Part shown: piece after piece, positions 35,296 through 47,723 of the stretch | Position numbering within the stretch: position 1 is the first letter of the stretch | Layout of the letters: every line of letters starts with the position of its first letter | From: Nissolia schottii | Taxonomy: Eukaryota; Streptophyta; Magnoliopsida; Fabales; Fabaceae | DNA: 64,000 bases | Reading direction: 5' to 3' | Assembly: GCA_003254905.1 (NCBI GenBank) | Contig: QANU01057090.1 | Span: forward strand, 413,287 to 477,286 | Made by a program: the position numbers and the translations under genes | The notes under the pieces: generated by a model | Told to the model about the DNA's origin: nothing | Database searches by the model: none | What the model saw: only the letters and a program-made list of their open reading frames with translations

Positions 35296-36690
35296 GGCAT
35301 GTAAGCGCTTATTCGAAGGTGGTATCTCTAGTTTCTTGCGAGTAAATATCAATTTTCACTATTTTATTTTATTTTATTTTCAATAATTTTTAAAACTAAA
35401 CTTGGTGAATTTTGTCATTATTTCATGTTTTATATAATTTTAACAAACTTTTTACTAGTAAACTCAGTGAAAGAGTCAACTTATAAGACGTTTAGAGATT
35501 TGAGGATCATTTGAGCTTATAATACACTTCTTCACAAATATTGTATTGAGAAACATTAATTTATCATATTAGATCATATAATACATCAATATATCATATT
35601 AAACCATGAAATGATAATTTTTTTTGATAAATTTAGTTTTAAAATTTATTGAAAATAAAAAATAGTAAAAAAGAGTATTTACATCGCAAGTTATCGGAGA
35701 AGCCGCCACCTTATCCGAAATATAGTTAAATCATTTTAGACTATTATACAACTTTTGATATTTTTTTACACTAACTATCAACTATATGTGTATTTGTGTT
35801 GTTATATTGTTTTTATACATAATTAGGGTGTCTATCAATGTGGGCTCGGTGATTAATCTATTCGCTAACTTATAGGCACCTCTAAGAGTGCAACAGGTGA
35901 TCCAGTGATTTAAAGTTACTCCATATGCAAAATTAAAGATTGAATTGAACCCCTCCCATTTAGTTAAAGAAATAATTTGGTATTTTAGTTTTTATTTATA
36001 ATAACTAAATCCCTTTATAAAATGGGATCATTATAATTATATGTTTAAATGATGTATTATATAGTCAAACTATACGATGATTCAAAAATTACATTCCAGT
36101 ACGGCGGCAACTTTTGAAAGCAGCGAAGGGTTATAGTCAACAAAGACATCACTTGATTTTTTTCAAAATATATTTCAGATATATAATATTAAAGTATTAT
36201 GCACTAATAAGCGAAAACTCGAATGATCAAGACGTGATCTCATTTTAAGTAAACCGTAAACTGACTGGTACCACTTTTGTTGGGGCTGCAACATAACACG
36301 ACAAGTCATGCTCCAATCATCAGAGTTAGCTAACTAACATGTCAAAAGTTGAGATATTCAAGGAGTGGAGCTTCACACGTGTATGGGGATATGCCACTTG
36401 AACCAGATTCATGTGAAGTCATTAGCAAATCAAAAGTGAGCATGACAATATAATTTTGTTGGCTTCTCATGCATGCGAGGGGCTAGTACTCCGGATGATG
36501 GTTAGACACCTAAGGAAAATAGTTGAAAAATGATATTATCACTATAATTTTGCACAACATGGAGTATCATACTTATATAGGTGTAGTGCTCGCATAATTA
36601 GGTCAACCATAAACCTCTCCCCTTAAAAATAAATTTCTTTAATTAATCTTTTGGTTATATATTATTATATTATTAAGTATAATATTTTAT
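35296..36690. other. AT-rich intergenic DNA
   Basis: No gene or defined element is visible. Open frames are short. Confidence 0.5.
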
Positions 36691-36711
36691 TGTTTATTGA
36701 TTGATGTAGTG

Positions 36712-36860
36712 GGCTTTATATATGATATTGTGTTAATGCACTCATCATTTATCATTGAAAGAGATTTCAATCAATGACATTTGCATCTCATTAAATCTTA
36801 TTTAATGGTGAATAATAAATGAGTCGACACAGTATTTCAGTCAAAATGAGTACAAATACT
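36712..36860. repeat. MITE-like inverted repeat, family B copy 1
   Basis: TGATATTGTGTTAATGCACT then CATCATTTATCATTG on the left is echoed in reverse complement by GGTGAATAATAAATGAGTCG then ACACAGTATTTCA on the right. The arrangement recurs at 46558-46712 and in part at 58853-58970 (ACTCACCATTTACTATT). Non-coding, about 150 bp. Confidence 0.45.
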
Positions 36861-37200
36861 ACAAGAAATTTGATTGACGATTATAGTTCATTATGAAAAT
36901 TTGATTTTAAGACTACATTTTATTGTTAACTACACTTAAAAAATATATCTTTAAATGTAAAACGTAACATTTTTATTGCCTAAAGCTACATTTCATAATT
37001 TCCAAGATCATTTTTAATTAGGTCACCTCATAGAAGTTAAAAAAAAAAAAAAAGTTAATTTTAAGCTAAATTTCTTACCGTGAAATAACATTTTTTTACA
37101 ATAAATTTAATTGTGAAAATTCATTTCCTTACACCTTTAATTGTATTTGATATAATTTTTTTTACTCTTAATTATCACTTTTGATTTTTATATAGGCGTA
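36855..37200. repeat. Possible CACTA-like terminus with subterminal words
   Basis: TACTACAAGAAATTTGATTG resembles the CACTACAAGAAA ends of many dicot CACTA elements. It is followed by repeated variants of ACTACATTTTATTG, CTACACTTAAA and GCTACATTTCATAA. The opposite end was not found, so this may be a truncated end or a chance match. Confidence 0.3.
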
Positions 37201-37427
37201 CAAGATTTACAGCTAAAAAGTGCATCATAATCCAAATAACACCTCGTCCTGAATTTCTGTGGCATCTCACATCATGAGAGGTAGTGAGAGCATGGGGTTG
37301 TCGTTCTCAAAACTCTTGCACCGAAAAAAAGGTGGAGTCCGTACGGACAAGTTTGTGATCCAGAATTGGAGGCCGTGGATCAATCTGTGCCTTTCTTTGA
37401 GTTTTGAGGTAGTACTAGTAGAATATG

Positions 37428-39006
37428 GTATTTTTTTTTTGTCTATTGTCATTACTATTCAAACTTATTACGAAATTACCCTCGTTTTCAAATAATTTTT
37501 CAAAGTACCACTGTTTGGGCTGACGGGGCAGGCGCGGACCATGTGGCAAGCCATGCGGGATTCGCCAACGAGGTTGGCGAATTCGCGTTGGCGAATTTAG
37601 TACAACAAAAAAAACTGATTTGCACTAAATTCGGCAACAAGGCTGACGAATTCAACCCACCGCAGCCTATCCAATAACCTCTCCCTCCCCACCACTCCTC
37701 ACCTCACCGTGCGAAAAACATGGCTTCGTAGGCAAGCTGCAAAAAAAAAAATACATCGATTTGGTCCTCGGAGAGCCCAAATCGCTTGGACTCATGCGCA
37801 CGAGACCCAACTCCCTTCTCAACTATTTTTACTAATACAACAACTACTAAAGGTATATAAACACCTAAAAGATTTGTAATCTAACCAATGTGAGACTAGA
37901 GCTTTTGAAATACATATTTTTCAACAAATGACATAACACTTAAAAGGTTCTTGGATGTCACTTATATATAAAGACTTTCTTGGATGTCACTTCTTCATAT
38001 CACTACAAAATTTGTTTTTTATTATATATAAAAAAAAGGTTCCCAAATAGCACAACATGTGCATATCCATTCCCTGCTAATATTCTTTCGAGGTAATTAA
38101 ATGAAAAAGGGCCTAATTTTCATTCATTTAGTTATAGGTGGCTGGAATAATCGTGCTACTCAAAAACCACGAACCAGCAGGGTAGTGCAATGGGTATTTT
38201 TATCTTGTACACAAAACCCCGATTCTCTTTCTTCAACCCCATATGTTGCTGGCCACGAGCAACCAAAAATAATTCTTCTTCTCTGTAACTGTAACTCCAA
38301 TCAACCAAAGGGTAGTGCACTGGGCAGCCTCAAGTCATTACCTAAATCAACAATTTAACAATTTCGATAATTAATGGTTACCACTTGCATCAATTTATAA
38401 TCAATATAAGAAGGGACCAAGAGATGGATGACAATTTGATGGTTACCATAGTGTTTTAAAAGGCTACGCGATCAATTTTTTGCTTTCGATTTACTAATTT
38501 CCTTTGTGTATTAATTTTTCTGCCTAGCCACTAAATGAGGCTCCCCGTTTTGCCATTTAATTGGTTAAATTTAAGGCATTAAAATGTTGGGTTTTTAAGT
38601 TTAACTTTGGTTTGGTTTTGAATTTAATTGGTTCTACTGTCTGGAATGTCAACAAGAGACAGCACCAAAGTACACCAAAAATTGAATAAATAAACAGTAG
38701 AACCATAAATGAAATATGAAGTTGCATGAGAAAGCAATGGAGGAGAAAGGAAGAATAAAAATGTAGGAAGAATAAGTGACATCCAAGAACTTTTTAAGTG
38801 TTATGTCATTTGTTGAAAAATATGTATTTCAAAAGTTCTAATCCCACATTGATTAAATCACAAATCTCGTTGCCGAATCCTACGTGGCTTGCCACGCGGT
38901 TTGCGCTTGCACCGTCAGCAAAACAGTGGTGCTTTAGAAAATTGTTTTAAAACGAAGATAATTTCGTAATAAATTTAAACAGTAATGACAGCAGAGAAAA
39001 AAATCC
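37428..39006. mobile_element. Non-autonomous MULE-type element, 1.58 kb
   Basis: A perfect 9-bp target duplication TAGAATATG (37419-37427 and 39007-39015) flanks a 1579-bp element. Its arms are long inverted repeats: GTCATTACTATTCAAACTTA on the left pairs with TAAATTTAAACAGTAATGAC on the right, and further in TTTTTCAACAAATGACATAA pairs with TTATGTCATTTGTTGAAAAA. The left arm (to about 37985) carries about 300 bp that the right arm (from about 38765) lacks. That extra block holds the hairpin ATTCGCCAAC-GAG-GTTGGCGAAT (37560-37582) and further GTTGGCGAATT copies. The centre (about 37990-38760) has no transposase; its 85-codon frame shows no motif. No host gene fragment is recognised, so this is not shown to be a Pack-MULE. 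Confidence 0.82.
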
Positions 39007-39053
39007 TAGAATATGCTGTTGCCCTTACTGTTACTGTTACTGTTGCCCACTTC

Positions 39054-39076
39054 ATAATAATAATAATAATAATAAT
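39054..39076. repeat. (AAT)n microsatellite
   Basis: About seven uninterrupted AAT/TAA units. Confidence 0.9.
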
Positions 39077-39384
39077 GTCTACTATTCTCTCATTCCTGAA
39101 ACCCTCTCTATAGTATTAGTATGCACGTGATGCTACTGTTCAACTACACCCACCACCATATTAGGCTAAAGTACAAAATCCAACTACATATGCCAAGTCC
39201 CCATGTGGTGCCCCTCAAAATCCAATCGTATCTTATTATTGTTATTTTTTCTTTTAACTTGTATTGGTTGTATGACTCAGATATGTATGTAGCCGGATTA
39301 TTACATATAGTTTAAAATAACCAAATTTGCATATTTATTATTATATGTTTCCCTGAAAATCTTTATGTGCATCGGTAGGAAATA

Positions 39385-40462
39385 TTAGCCTTTTTTGGTA
39401 CATGGTATATAATAAGACCTACAATATTAGACATGATAATATAAAATTTGATAATGTAATATAAGAAATACCTTGTATAAATTTATATATTATCATGTAT
39501 TTGGTGCACAACATATAATTATATAATTTTATCATATTCAATATTTGAAGTATCAGTTTATAATTAATACTGAAACCAAAAAAATTAAAAAAAACGTTTT
39601 CTAATGCATAATCTCTTTTGGGGAAAAAATTAGATAAACCTAAAATGATATTATGCACTTCCAAGACAAATTATTATAAAACTAGACAAATTTTTTCACC
39701 AAAATAAAAAATGGTTTATTACATGTTCATCGCCTATGGCAAAAACATTTTTCTCTTTCTTTTTTTGTTAGGAAGACTAATAGTCATTATTTTTCCGAAT
39801 TTTCAATATATAATAATGATTTACCTTTGTCAGTATTCATAAAAGAAAAGCATTATGGTAGTTAAAAACAAAAATTGACGAATGAAACACCATATATCAC
39901 TGGTCAGATATATGTTACATGCATGATAAGGAAAAATTAATCACACAAAAAAATGGAAAATCATAAAAAACAAATGATTCAAAACAAAGTTATCAAATTT
40001 TGCATTCAAGAAAAAGGTTATTTTTCTCCAAAAATGAATTTTTATTTCTAAGCCAAATTGATAACTGAAAAAGGAAATAAACATAAGATCTCTGAGTAGT
40101 TTTTGAATTGATATGTGCAAAAGGGTATTAGATTTGAAGAAGAGACAAAAAAAAGCCATGAGAGAGAAAGAGAGAGCGAAAGAGAATATAATGTTGATGA
40201 ATGATGATTACACGATAATGAAAAAGGGAATGAGGGGATAAGTAAGAATACTTTTAGATTGGGTAAAAAAAAATTAATACTATAATGTCTAATCAGGCCT
40301 CAGGGAGATATGATAAGTTAATACGATAATCATAGGATAAAATTGGATAAAATTGTATAAGGTTATATTATCCTATATTACACTAAACATTAGACAAAAG
40401 CCAATTTTACAGTATTAATTAATACTATCGGGTCTTATACGACATAACAAACGAGGCCTTAG
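39385..40462. mobile_element. Possible hAT-like inverted-repeat element or nested pair
   Basis: The left end GCCTTTTTTGGTACATGGTA then TATAATAAGACC is similar to the reverse complement of the right end (GGCCTCGTTTGTTATGTCGT then ATAAGACC). GGCCT(C/T)GTTTG-like ends are common in plant hAT-derived MITEs. A third GGCCTCAGGGAGATATGATA copy at about 40300 lies in inverted relation to the right end, so a small element (about 40293-40462) may be nested at the edge of a larger one. No transposase is seen and no target duplication was established, so the boundaries are uncertain. Confidence 0.4.
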
Positions 40463-40790
40463 GTCTCTCAAAGTATTTTAAATTTAGTCTGTGTATTATG
40501 ATAAATGTCAAAGTCTCACGTTACTTGAATTTGATTTTACAAAAACTTTATAAGTAAACTTGATTTAACATTAAATACTTGTGATATTAGACTAAGAATG
40601 TGGACTTGGGTCTTGCCTATATAACACACACACATCTTAGCCTTATCTCCATTACACACTCCAATCTATGGAACGAGTCTTCGTTGCTAAGAGTTCCGAA
40701 AACTTGCCTATGTGACCCACAACTAATCCTGGAGAGGTTTCCATCGATGTCTCTCTACTGAGCATAGCTCTGAGTAGGGCAAAAATAAAA

Positions 40791-41089
40791 TGTGAAGACC
40801 CTTAGAAGAGAAGCAAAAAAGGGGGGAGTACATCTCGCGAGAGACGTATAGCCATCTCGCGCGAGATGCATGTCAGAGAGCCAGCGCGCTGTAGCGTGGT
40901 AGGTGCGCTGCAGCGTCATGGCGTGTTGGGCGAGTTGCAGCTCCCAGGGAGCGCTACAACACATCGGGAATTAGTCTCACATCGTTTAGAGTGATAGAAG
41001 GGAGTCTTCTCCTCCCCTTATATATAGAGGTTTTCTTAAGGAAACTAGTCCATTGCGTACCGGTTACGTCCCTAAGTTGGGGTATGACA
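40791..41089 (+). repeat. 5' LTR of the short LTR element
   Basis: 299 bp, TGTGAAGACC...GGTATGACA. It contains palindromic CTCGCGCGAGA / CTCGCGAGAGACG words, GCGCTGTAGCG-type words and a TATA-like TTATATATAGAGG. Confidence 0.8.
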
Positions 41090-41091
41090 AT

Positions 41092-41103
41092 TGGTATTAG
41101 AGC
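41092..41103 (+). other. Primer-binding site of the short LTR element
   Basis: TGGTATTAGAGC lies two bases after the first LTR. It differs by one base from the canonical TGGTATCAGAGC complementary to initiator tRNA-Met. Confidence 0.8.
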
Positions 41104-41444
41104 AGTAAGTTTCCCTGTATCTATTGGAACAAGTGTCTTTAAGTAAAGTTACAATTGTGTAAATGGTAGGTGCCCTATTTATATAAGACATAATGTTACA
41201 TAAGGCCTATAGGATTTCAGTCATGTCATGTCTAGGGTTATTTAGAAGAGTAAGCCATGTTTAGAGCTCAGTATGCATGTCAAAGTCAGTTATGTCAGTT
41301 GTGTCCTCTTTCATTTCTAGTCCTCACGCCTAGTCAGCATATGTCAAGCAGGTAGCCATAAGGGTGGATATGGAACATCAAAGAAGCGCAACGGAAGCAT
41401 GGAGGTTAGAAGGAAGAAGATCTTAACATTTGGGGACCAAATGT

Positions 41445-41461
41445 CTTATGGGGGGAAAGAT
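41445..41461 (+). other. Polypurine tract of the short LTR element
   Basis: The sequence TTATGGGGGGAAAGAT lies immediately before the second LTR. Confidence 0.65.
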
Positions 41462-42810
41462 TGTGACGATCCTTAGAAGAGAAGCAAAAAAAAGGGGGGG
41501 GGGGGACGTCTCGCGTGAGACGTAGGGGGCATCTCGCGTGAAACGCTAGTCACAGGGCACGTCTCGTACGAGACGTATAGCCATCTAGCGCTACATGCAA
41601 GTCAAAGTGCTAGTGCGCTGCAGCACCTAGGGAGCGCTACAGCACGTTGGGAATTAGTCCCACATCGTTTAGAGCGATAGAATGGAGTCTCCTCCTCCCC
41701 CTATGTATAGAGGCTTCCTGTGAGTGTTTAGACTTGCTAATTCACTCAAGAGCTTGAGGGGTCACACTTTTGTGAGATTTTTTGCTCTAGTTATCTTTTA
41801 TTTCTTTTCTCCCTCTTGTCTTCTGTTCATGGGGAAGCAGTGCCTCCACGTAGGATGTTAGGAGCTCCCGGCTTAGTGCTCTTTAGCGGTCAGCCATGTT
41901 AAGGTGAGTGACTTTCTTCACAGTCTATTTTACACCATATATTTATTTTAAAATTAGCTATTTATTGATTTTAACATTATTTTATTTATGCATGGTTTAT
42001 AAATTCCTAGGGGTAGAATTTATTATTCTATTTATGCATTTATGAAGTTAGTTATTCTTTTATTTAATTAGTTATTTTCTTGTGATTATTTATTTAGAAA
42101 CTTTTTATTTATGAAGTAGATATCTATGAAGCTATTTTAGAAAATCATGAAACTATTTTAGAACCACATGGGATCATATATTTTACTGCATTAAATAAAT
42201 TCATGTTGCATGTGTATGATTAGTTTCTTTTAATAAAAGAACATGGTTAAGGAAAGATTCTGGTAGGAGAAAACTTATGTTAAGGAAAGGTTCTGGCTAA
42301 GGATAAGACTTGATACTTAAGATGTCTATTGTGACACACCTTTCTTACCTGGGAATCTCCATAAGCATGAGATTTTAGTCTGCCTTTATTTTTCCAAAAT
42401 AAAACGTTTAATAAATATATTAAGTCATGTTATGCTATCAGTATCAGTTAAAAGATTATGTTATGATAATCATGTTATGTTAAGTATTTTAAACTGTTTT
42501 CTTAGGAGTGTATCTATGATGGAACTGTAAATCAGTGACAACCTACATTGGCCCTAGTATACATTGTACGATCATAAAATAGAATAAGATTAATGTAGAT
42601 TTAAGGGCAAGACCTTAAAGCCCAGACATGACAGCCCGTGAGGCCCGGTGTCATGTATCATGTAGATTAGGGGCAAGACCGTAAAGTTCGAACATTTTAG
42701 GAATAGCAAAGCCATAATGCTCGGAATGTCTATTTAGAAAACTCCCAACTGAATTATGATTTCAAATGCTTTTATGTATTAGTTATTATTATAGAAATGT
42801 TTTATGCTTG

Positions 42811-42855
<45 letters not shown>

Positions 42856-43331
42856 GTATTGCATCTACATGTCATGTTTTTCAAAAGTGTCCCATGTCAC
42901 TGTACGGATGACCATTCGCTGAGACTCTTCCCAAAGTTCTCATCTCTCAACCTCCCCCTCTAGTTACACGCTACGAAGCAACGTAGCAGAACATAGAGTT
43001 TATGATCAGTGCAGCGACGTCAGAATCCAAGAGTCAGCAGTTCATCTTGAGGTGAAGCTACCTATAGGAATTGTTAGTTTATTTTTATTTTGTAATTAAG
43101 TCATGTTTAGAGTGCTCAAATTATATATAGGCAGGATCTTTGGACCAGTGCGTATTTTATCTGTATATTTATGTTTAATGTAAAATAATTTATGTTTATT
43201 TAGAAAAAGAAATGTTTTATTTGTTTTGATCAAAGTTAAAAGTGCATGTTTTTATGAAAAACGTTCTAGAGATTTCTGTGAGGGAATTAATCCTTTGCAT
43301 GTCAGTCATGTTCCTAAGTTGGGATGTGACA
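41462..43331 (+). repeat. 3' LTR of the short LTR element
   Basis: 1870 bp, TGTGACGATCC...GGGATGTGACA. The same GTCTCGCGTGAGACG palindromes follow a long G-run near its start. It includes an (AT)n microsatellite at about 42811-42852. The 65- and 85-codon frames inside it are not genes. Confidence 0.78.
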
Positions 43332-43336
43332 TAAAA

Positions 43337-45010
43337 CTTTCAAGAGAGTACCTAACACAATTTTTGATGTATCATTTCAACTCTTCTTTGTCCCTTTATT
43401 TGTTGTTGTTTCGGTTAGGGTTATTCCTAATCAATTTTTTATCTATGATTTTATTTTATTTTGTCAAAATACTAAATATCTAACTATACTTTACAACAGT
43501 ATCAAGATTAAATTAGCCAGAGTTTTAAGGTTATAGTGTCATTTCATAATTTCACAATATATGTTTTCCAAATTTATCAAGGGAATTACTTATGTATTGT
43601 CATACTCACTTGTGTTGTTTATTTTTCCATCCGCAACATTCCCTGATGATGCCACCACCATACACCGTTCCATTAATTGTGCGTGAATCGTCATCAATAA
43701 CACGCATTAATTCTTTAACATTAATTCAACTAATATTAATGCCGGATTTCTTTCCTGGCAAGGCTAATTGCAAGCTTTGCTTTTGAATTTTGACATGGCT
43801 ATAGACCCTACTTTACACAAAACAGAGCTGATTATTTTTTTCGTATAATAGTATTTGAAGTTTATTGGACTGCAGTTGAGTCACATCAACTCACTAGCAG
43901 AATAAAACTTTTTTAACGTTAATTTTTTAGCATTGATCAAATACGAGACACTTTATTTAAGGTAAATAGTTGATTCAATCAAATAATAATGTTTGTTAAT
44001 GATGTCATCCACAGCTATTGGGATATGTACTCATACAAATGGTTATTAATTCTTAACCTAAAATTTCTGCCCCAGGTAGAATAAGATCAGCTGCAGTACT
44101 GTAAGTCGTTGACAATTATTAACCATGAGAATCAGAAGCATGTGCCCAAACTAATAGTAATAATCTGAACTCTGGGACTATCTGCACATGCATACATAAT
44201 ATACTTATATCCCATAAATTAATGCTCAAAAGGGTGGTTGGCATGCATTAGTTTTGCTTTAGACTATTGGAATAATCCACCAGGTACATGGTATATAGTA
44301 CTCTTAAAATGAGCCTAACTCGTTTATTCAGTTAAATAGACGGACTAAATAAATAAAATATAGTCTGTGAATAGTAAAAGTATGTTAAGACCCGATTCGT
44401 TTAACCTGCGAGTCAAATTGACCATTTAGTATTAACATAAACATAATTTGCTGACTAATCCATTTATTCACATTGAATGAACGAATCAAAAATATAAAAA
44501 TTGGCTCATAAATACTAAAAATCAGTTAAGATCTAACTTGTTAAGTGACTAGTTTGACAACCCTAACCGTACATATCCTCTCAAAGCAGAAGGACAATTA
44601 ACCTCTCTTTCTTCTTATACATTTATTATTCTCCGTGATAGTCTTATTATTCTGTTGTCATGTTTATTGGTTAATTCTTTATTATTTTAATTAGTTTCTC
44701 GATTTCTTCTTTGGAATATTAAACATTATATCAATAATGGGTTGGGATATTCTCACATAGGACAAGTGGTTAAGATAATAAGCACGGTGGTCATGGATTT
44801 AAGTTAGCTATATCCATCTGATGAAACTTTTTGTTTTTCGCTTTTTTTCTCAATGACGACAAGTATTTGACTTTGTTTACACTATTCCATGTTTAATCAT
44901 CATTGCTTTGTAATCATCCCATTTGAATAGAGACAAATTATCCTGTTGGATTTGTATGTATCCCTTTTAAAGTGTATATCTATAGAGATTATTATATGTT
45001 CAATTTATGA
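43337..45010. other. Intergenic DNA with a decayed low-complexity repeat
   Basis: No gene. The part at about 44300-44570 resembles a degenerate dispersed repeat, with recurring GACTAA(T/A)..ATTTATTCA, TAAGA(C/T)C(C/T)GA and a closing TTGACAACCCTAAC, in the style of the GAGCTC array near 35 kb. Confidence 0.45.
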
Positions 45011-45014
45011 ACTA

Positions 45015-45279
45015 CTCCCTCCCTCCACTCTAATACGTCATTTTTTTTACTTAAAACTTTATCTAACATTAGTTATCATTTAATTAAATTAAAAAAATTT
45101 TAAATAATATCTTTTTAATTATATCTCTATTTACTATGAACTCTATTTTTGTAACACTTATTGAAGAGTAATTTAGTCAAAAAAAACATTTAATACTTTA
45201 TTTGAGTATATACAAATTAATTAATTTCTTAATATGTGTGTATTTGTTAAAAATGACATGTAATATTGGACGGAGATAG
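45015..45279. mobile_element. Stowaway MITE (Tc1/mariner-derived)
   Basis: A 265-bp element with the classic Stowaway left end CTCCCTCC and right end GGACGGAGATAG, flanked by TA on both sides (45013-45014 and 45280-45281), the Tc1/mariner target. The core is AT-rich and non-coding, with ATTATC-type words shared with the copies at 8957-9230 and 9500-9760. It is the best preserved of the three. Confidence 0.85.
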
Positions 45280-45281
45280 TA

Positions 45282-46557
45282 ATAGCTAGTCTCATATATC
45301 TTATTGGAAAAAGATTCTCGAAAAAGTGATTTATCATTAGATCAATAAAATGAGACTTATTTATATTTTATTAATCTAAAAGTGAATCTCTTTATTTTAC
45401 CCTCTAAAATGAGCTGTCACTTTAAAAGATTCAAATCCTATCTTATTAGGGTGCTCACAATGTGCTTAGTTTGGTAACTTGACTTAGTTTGACAAATTGG
45501 GTTAGCTTGAAGGTTATATTTGGTGAATTCAGGTTGTAAAATTTGACCCGGCATCTTTATTATAAAAAGTATTAGAAAAACCTAATTCATCAAACTATTC
45601 ACTTTTATAAATCATATTTGATATTTTTAAAGACAAAATATGAAGAAAAAAAATCAATAAATTAATAAATAATTTGATAAATTAAGTTTATCAAACCTTA
45701 TTCAATTATTATACTAAGTGTCCAATTCTTTATATATATATATATATATATATAAAATCTTAAATCAGATCACTCAATTTAATCTAATTATTATTAGTTG
45801 GGTCATTATCCGCCCGAGCTCAAAAGAAATGACATGGTTGGGTTAGGGTATGGTTCAATTAATTATAATCTTATTAGATATATAACAAAAATGCTATATG
45901 TATACCCAATTTCATACACTCATACATACATCATTATTAATGTACAAACTTTATTCTAACGAGTGCACAGACATTACAAACTTGTAAATGATACTCCCAA
46001 CTATACTTAATTAAGTGCACAAACATTACATGAGTTAAAACACAAACTTTATGTATATAAATACGAAATGTATGTATAATGTATGGTTTTTAGTGTACGT
46101 GTAGCAGAACTCGATATATAATGCATACATATATATTATTGGTTGATTTAAGATTCTTGCTAGGTTAATTTGGAATTTGGAACACTGAAACTTTCATACC
46201 CATGGAGGTGTGTCTAGTAAACGGATAACAACAATTTGAAAAGAAGAAAAAGTAAAGAGAAGGGGAAAAGGGGTAGGAGGAGTAGGGGATGAGCTGGTTG
46301 ATTTGAAATGAGGAGGAAAAGGCTTTCATNAAGGGGCAAAGGGGAAATAGTACAAATAAAGGGGGGGCTAGAGTCATGTGAGGGCATTTAAAAGTGGGGT
46401 TCATGGTTTCTTTGTATTCTAGTTGCACATGGGAGAGAGAGATATAGAAAGAAAGTCCGTTTCTGTTATGTGGGTAGTTGTGTAAAGCAAGAAGCATGTG
46501 AAGCCATGTGCTGCTATTCTAAATAGATCAGTACTCTACCAACATTTTCAAAATATT
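45282..46557. other. AT-rich intergenic DNA with one ambiguous base
   Basis: No gene is supported. A (TA)n run lies at about 45731-45754. At 46330 the base is N, inside a purine-rich stretch. A 110-codon minus-strand frame at 46165-46497 spans that N, has no motif, and is dominated by purine-tract translation. Confidence 0.5.
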
Positions 46558-46712
46558 AGTTGTATTTATTTTATATAAGATATTGTATTAACTCACCACT
46601 TATTTATTATTGGATTGAATCTTGACATGATGTGAGTTCATTAAAATCACATCTAACAATAAATAATATGTGTATCGAGATAATGTTTCACACAAAATAA
46701 GTTCAAATAACA
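46558..46712. repeat. MITE-like inverted repeat, family B copy 2
   Basis: GATATTGTATTAACTCACCA then CTTATTTATTATTGG is mirrored by AACAATAAATAATATGTGTA then TCGAGATAATGTTTCAC, as in the copy at 36712-36860. Non-coding. Confidence 0.45.
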
Positions 46713-47590
46713 CAACTTATTTTAAACACATATCTTTGTGCTCTTCTGTGCGCGCGCCTTGCCACCACTCACTCACTACCTCCCTATAATCATATAACTC
46801 ACAGTAGCCTCAGTTTTTAGGGTTGTGTGTGTGGCTTCTTTCTGTGCGTGCGAGTGAATTAGTTTTTGCTTGGATGGGTAGTATCAAATGGAGTAATGTA
46901 ATTACTTGTACCATTTTATAAATAATAATTGGACATCTTAATTAGAAGAGAGAAATATCTCTAAAATATTTGATTGAGAAAAACGTGTTTCAATCAATCC
47001 TTAATTGATGATATTAATCTCTCTTCAAATATGTTCCATAAAGAAAAGAAAAGAAAAAAAAATCTTATTTTATTGTTAAGTGTAACACTTAATATATTTT
47101 AGATCATAGACATTTTAACTATAACAATAGGTCATTTATCTAAAAAAATTGAAATATAATTAATTTATTATACGGTTTAAAACATAGTACTTTAAAATCA
47201 CACGTAAATTTCTTTCCATGACACACATAACATTTTTCCTAAAGAGCTATTTAGTAAGAGGATTTTCGCCAAATCTTTCACAAAGACTACAAACATACTA
47301 GCTAGAATATAATATATCACGACTTAATTACTCCTTTATTCAAGAGTCAATATCATATTCCATAATTCTAACAACTTAATTCTAGCTTTCTAACTTATCA
47401 CTCCAATTAATTAATTATTTTGTAGGGTTGCTTCTTATGTCAAAGAAACTTTGTTTGGTGAACTTGAACCCCATAGAACTATTTAAAAGCTAGTTCTATA
47501 CCTCCATTCTGCTCTAATAGCTCAACTGTATTCTCTTCCTTAATTACTTTCACTATGTCCTATTAATGCTTAATTACTTTTTGCTTTGTG
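46713..47590. other. Upstream region of the IBH1-like gene
   Basis: AT-rich spacer and distal promoter. A CACACAAA / GTGTGTGTGG-rich patch lies near 46740-46860. No specific regulatory motif is claimed. Confidence 0.4.
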
Positions 47591-47723
47591 TTATATATAT
47601 AGCTCCTTATACCCTACGCCGTCTTCCACTATCACCAACAATCCTTTCTTCTTCCTTTTTTCTTTAACACCTAATTTCAGTACTACATTAATTTATTTTT
47701 CCTCTTGAGAACACAAAAGTTTA
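47591..47723 (+). promoter_or_regulatory. TATA box and leader of the IBH1-like gene
   Basis: TTATATATATAGC at 47591-47603 is followed by a pyrimidine-rich leader (TTTCTTCTTCCTTTTTTC) of roughly 90-100 bp up to the ATG at 47724. No upstream ATG lies between the predicted start and the ORF. Confidence 0.6.

Larger units (their letters stand above)
40791..43331 (+). mobile_element. Short non-autonomous LTR element, gypsy-like
   Basis: Two LTR copies (40791-41089 and 41462-43331) share their beginnings (TGTGA(A/C)GA(C/T)CCTTAGA) and endings (CCTAAGTTGGG..TGACA). They are flanked by a perfect 5-bp target duplication TAAAA (40786-40790 and 43332-43336). A tRNA-Met-type primer site abuts the first LTR and a purine tract abuts the second, yet the internal region is only 372 bp with no gag or pol. 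The element could only ever have moved with proteins from a relative. The TGTGACG start and GGTATTAGAGC primer site suggest Ty3/gypsy, perhaps chromovirus-like (inference). The LTRs differ in length and in many bases, so the insertion is old and the copy is degenerate. Confidence 0.82.

Noticed and set aside
38101-38358. 85-codon frame inside the MULE-type element
   Set aside because: No transposase or host-protein similarity is visible, and the start lies in low-complexity DNA, so it is not evidence for gene capture.
42766-42963. Frame with a YIYIYIYI run
   Set aside because: It translates the (AT)n microsatellite inside the LTR at 41462-43331.
46165-46497. 110-codon minus-strand frame
   Set aside because: It runs through an ambiguous base at 46330 and is mostly Phe/Ser/Pro from a purine-rich stretch on the other strand.
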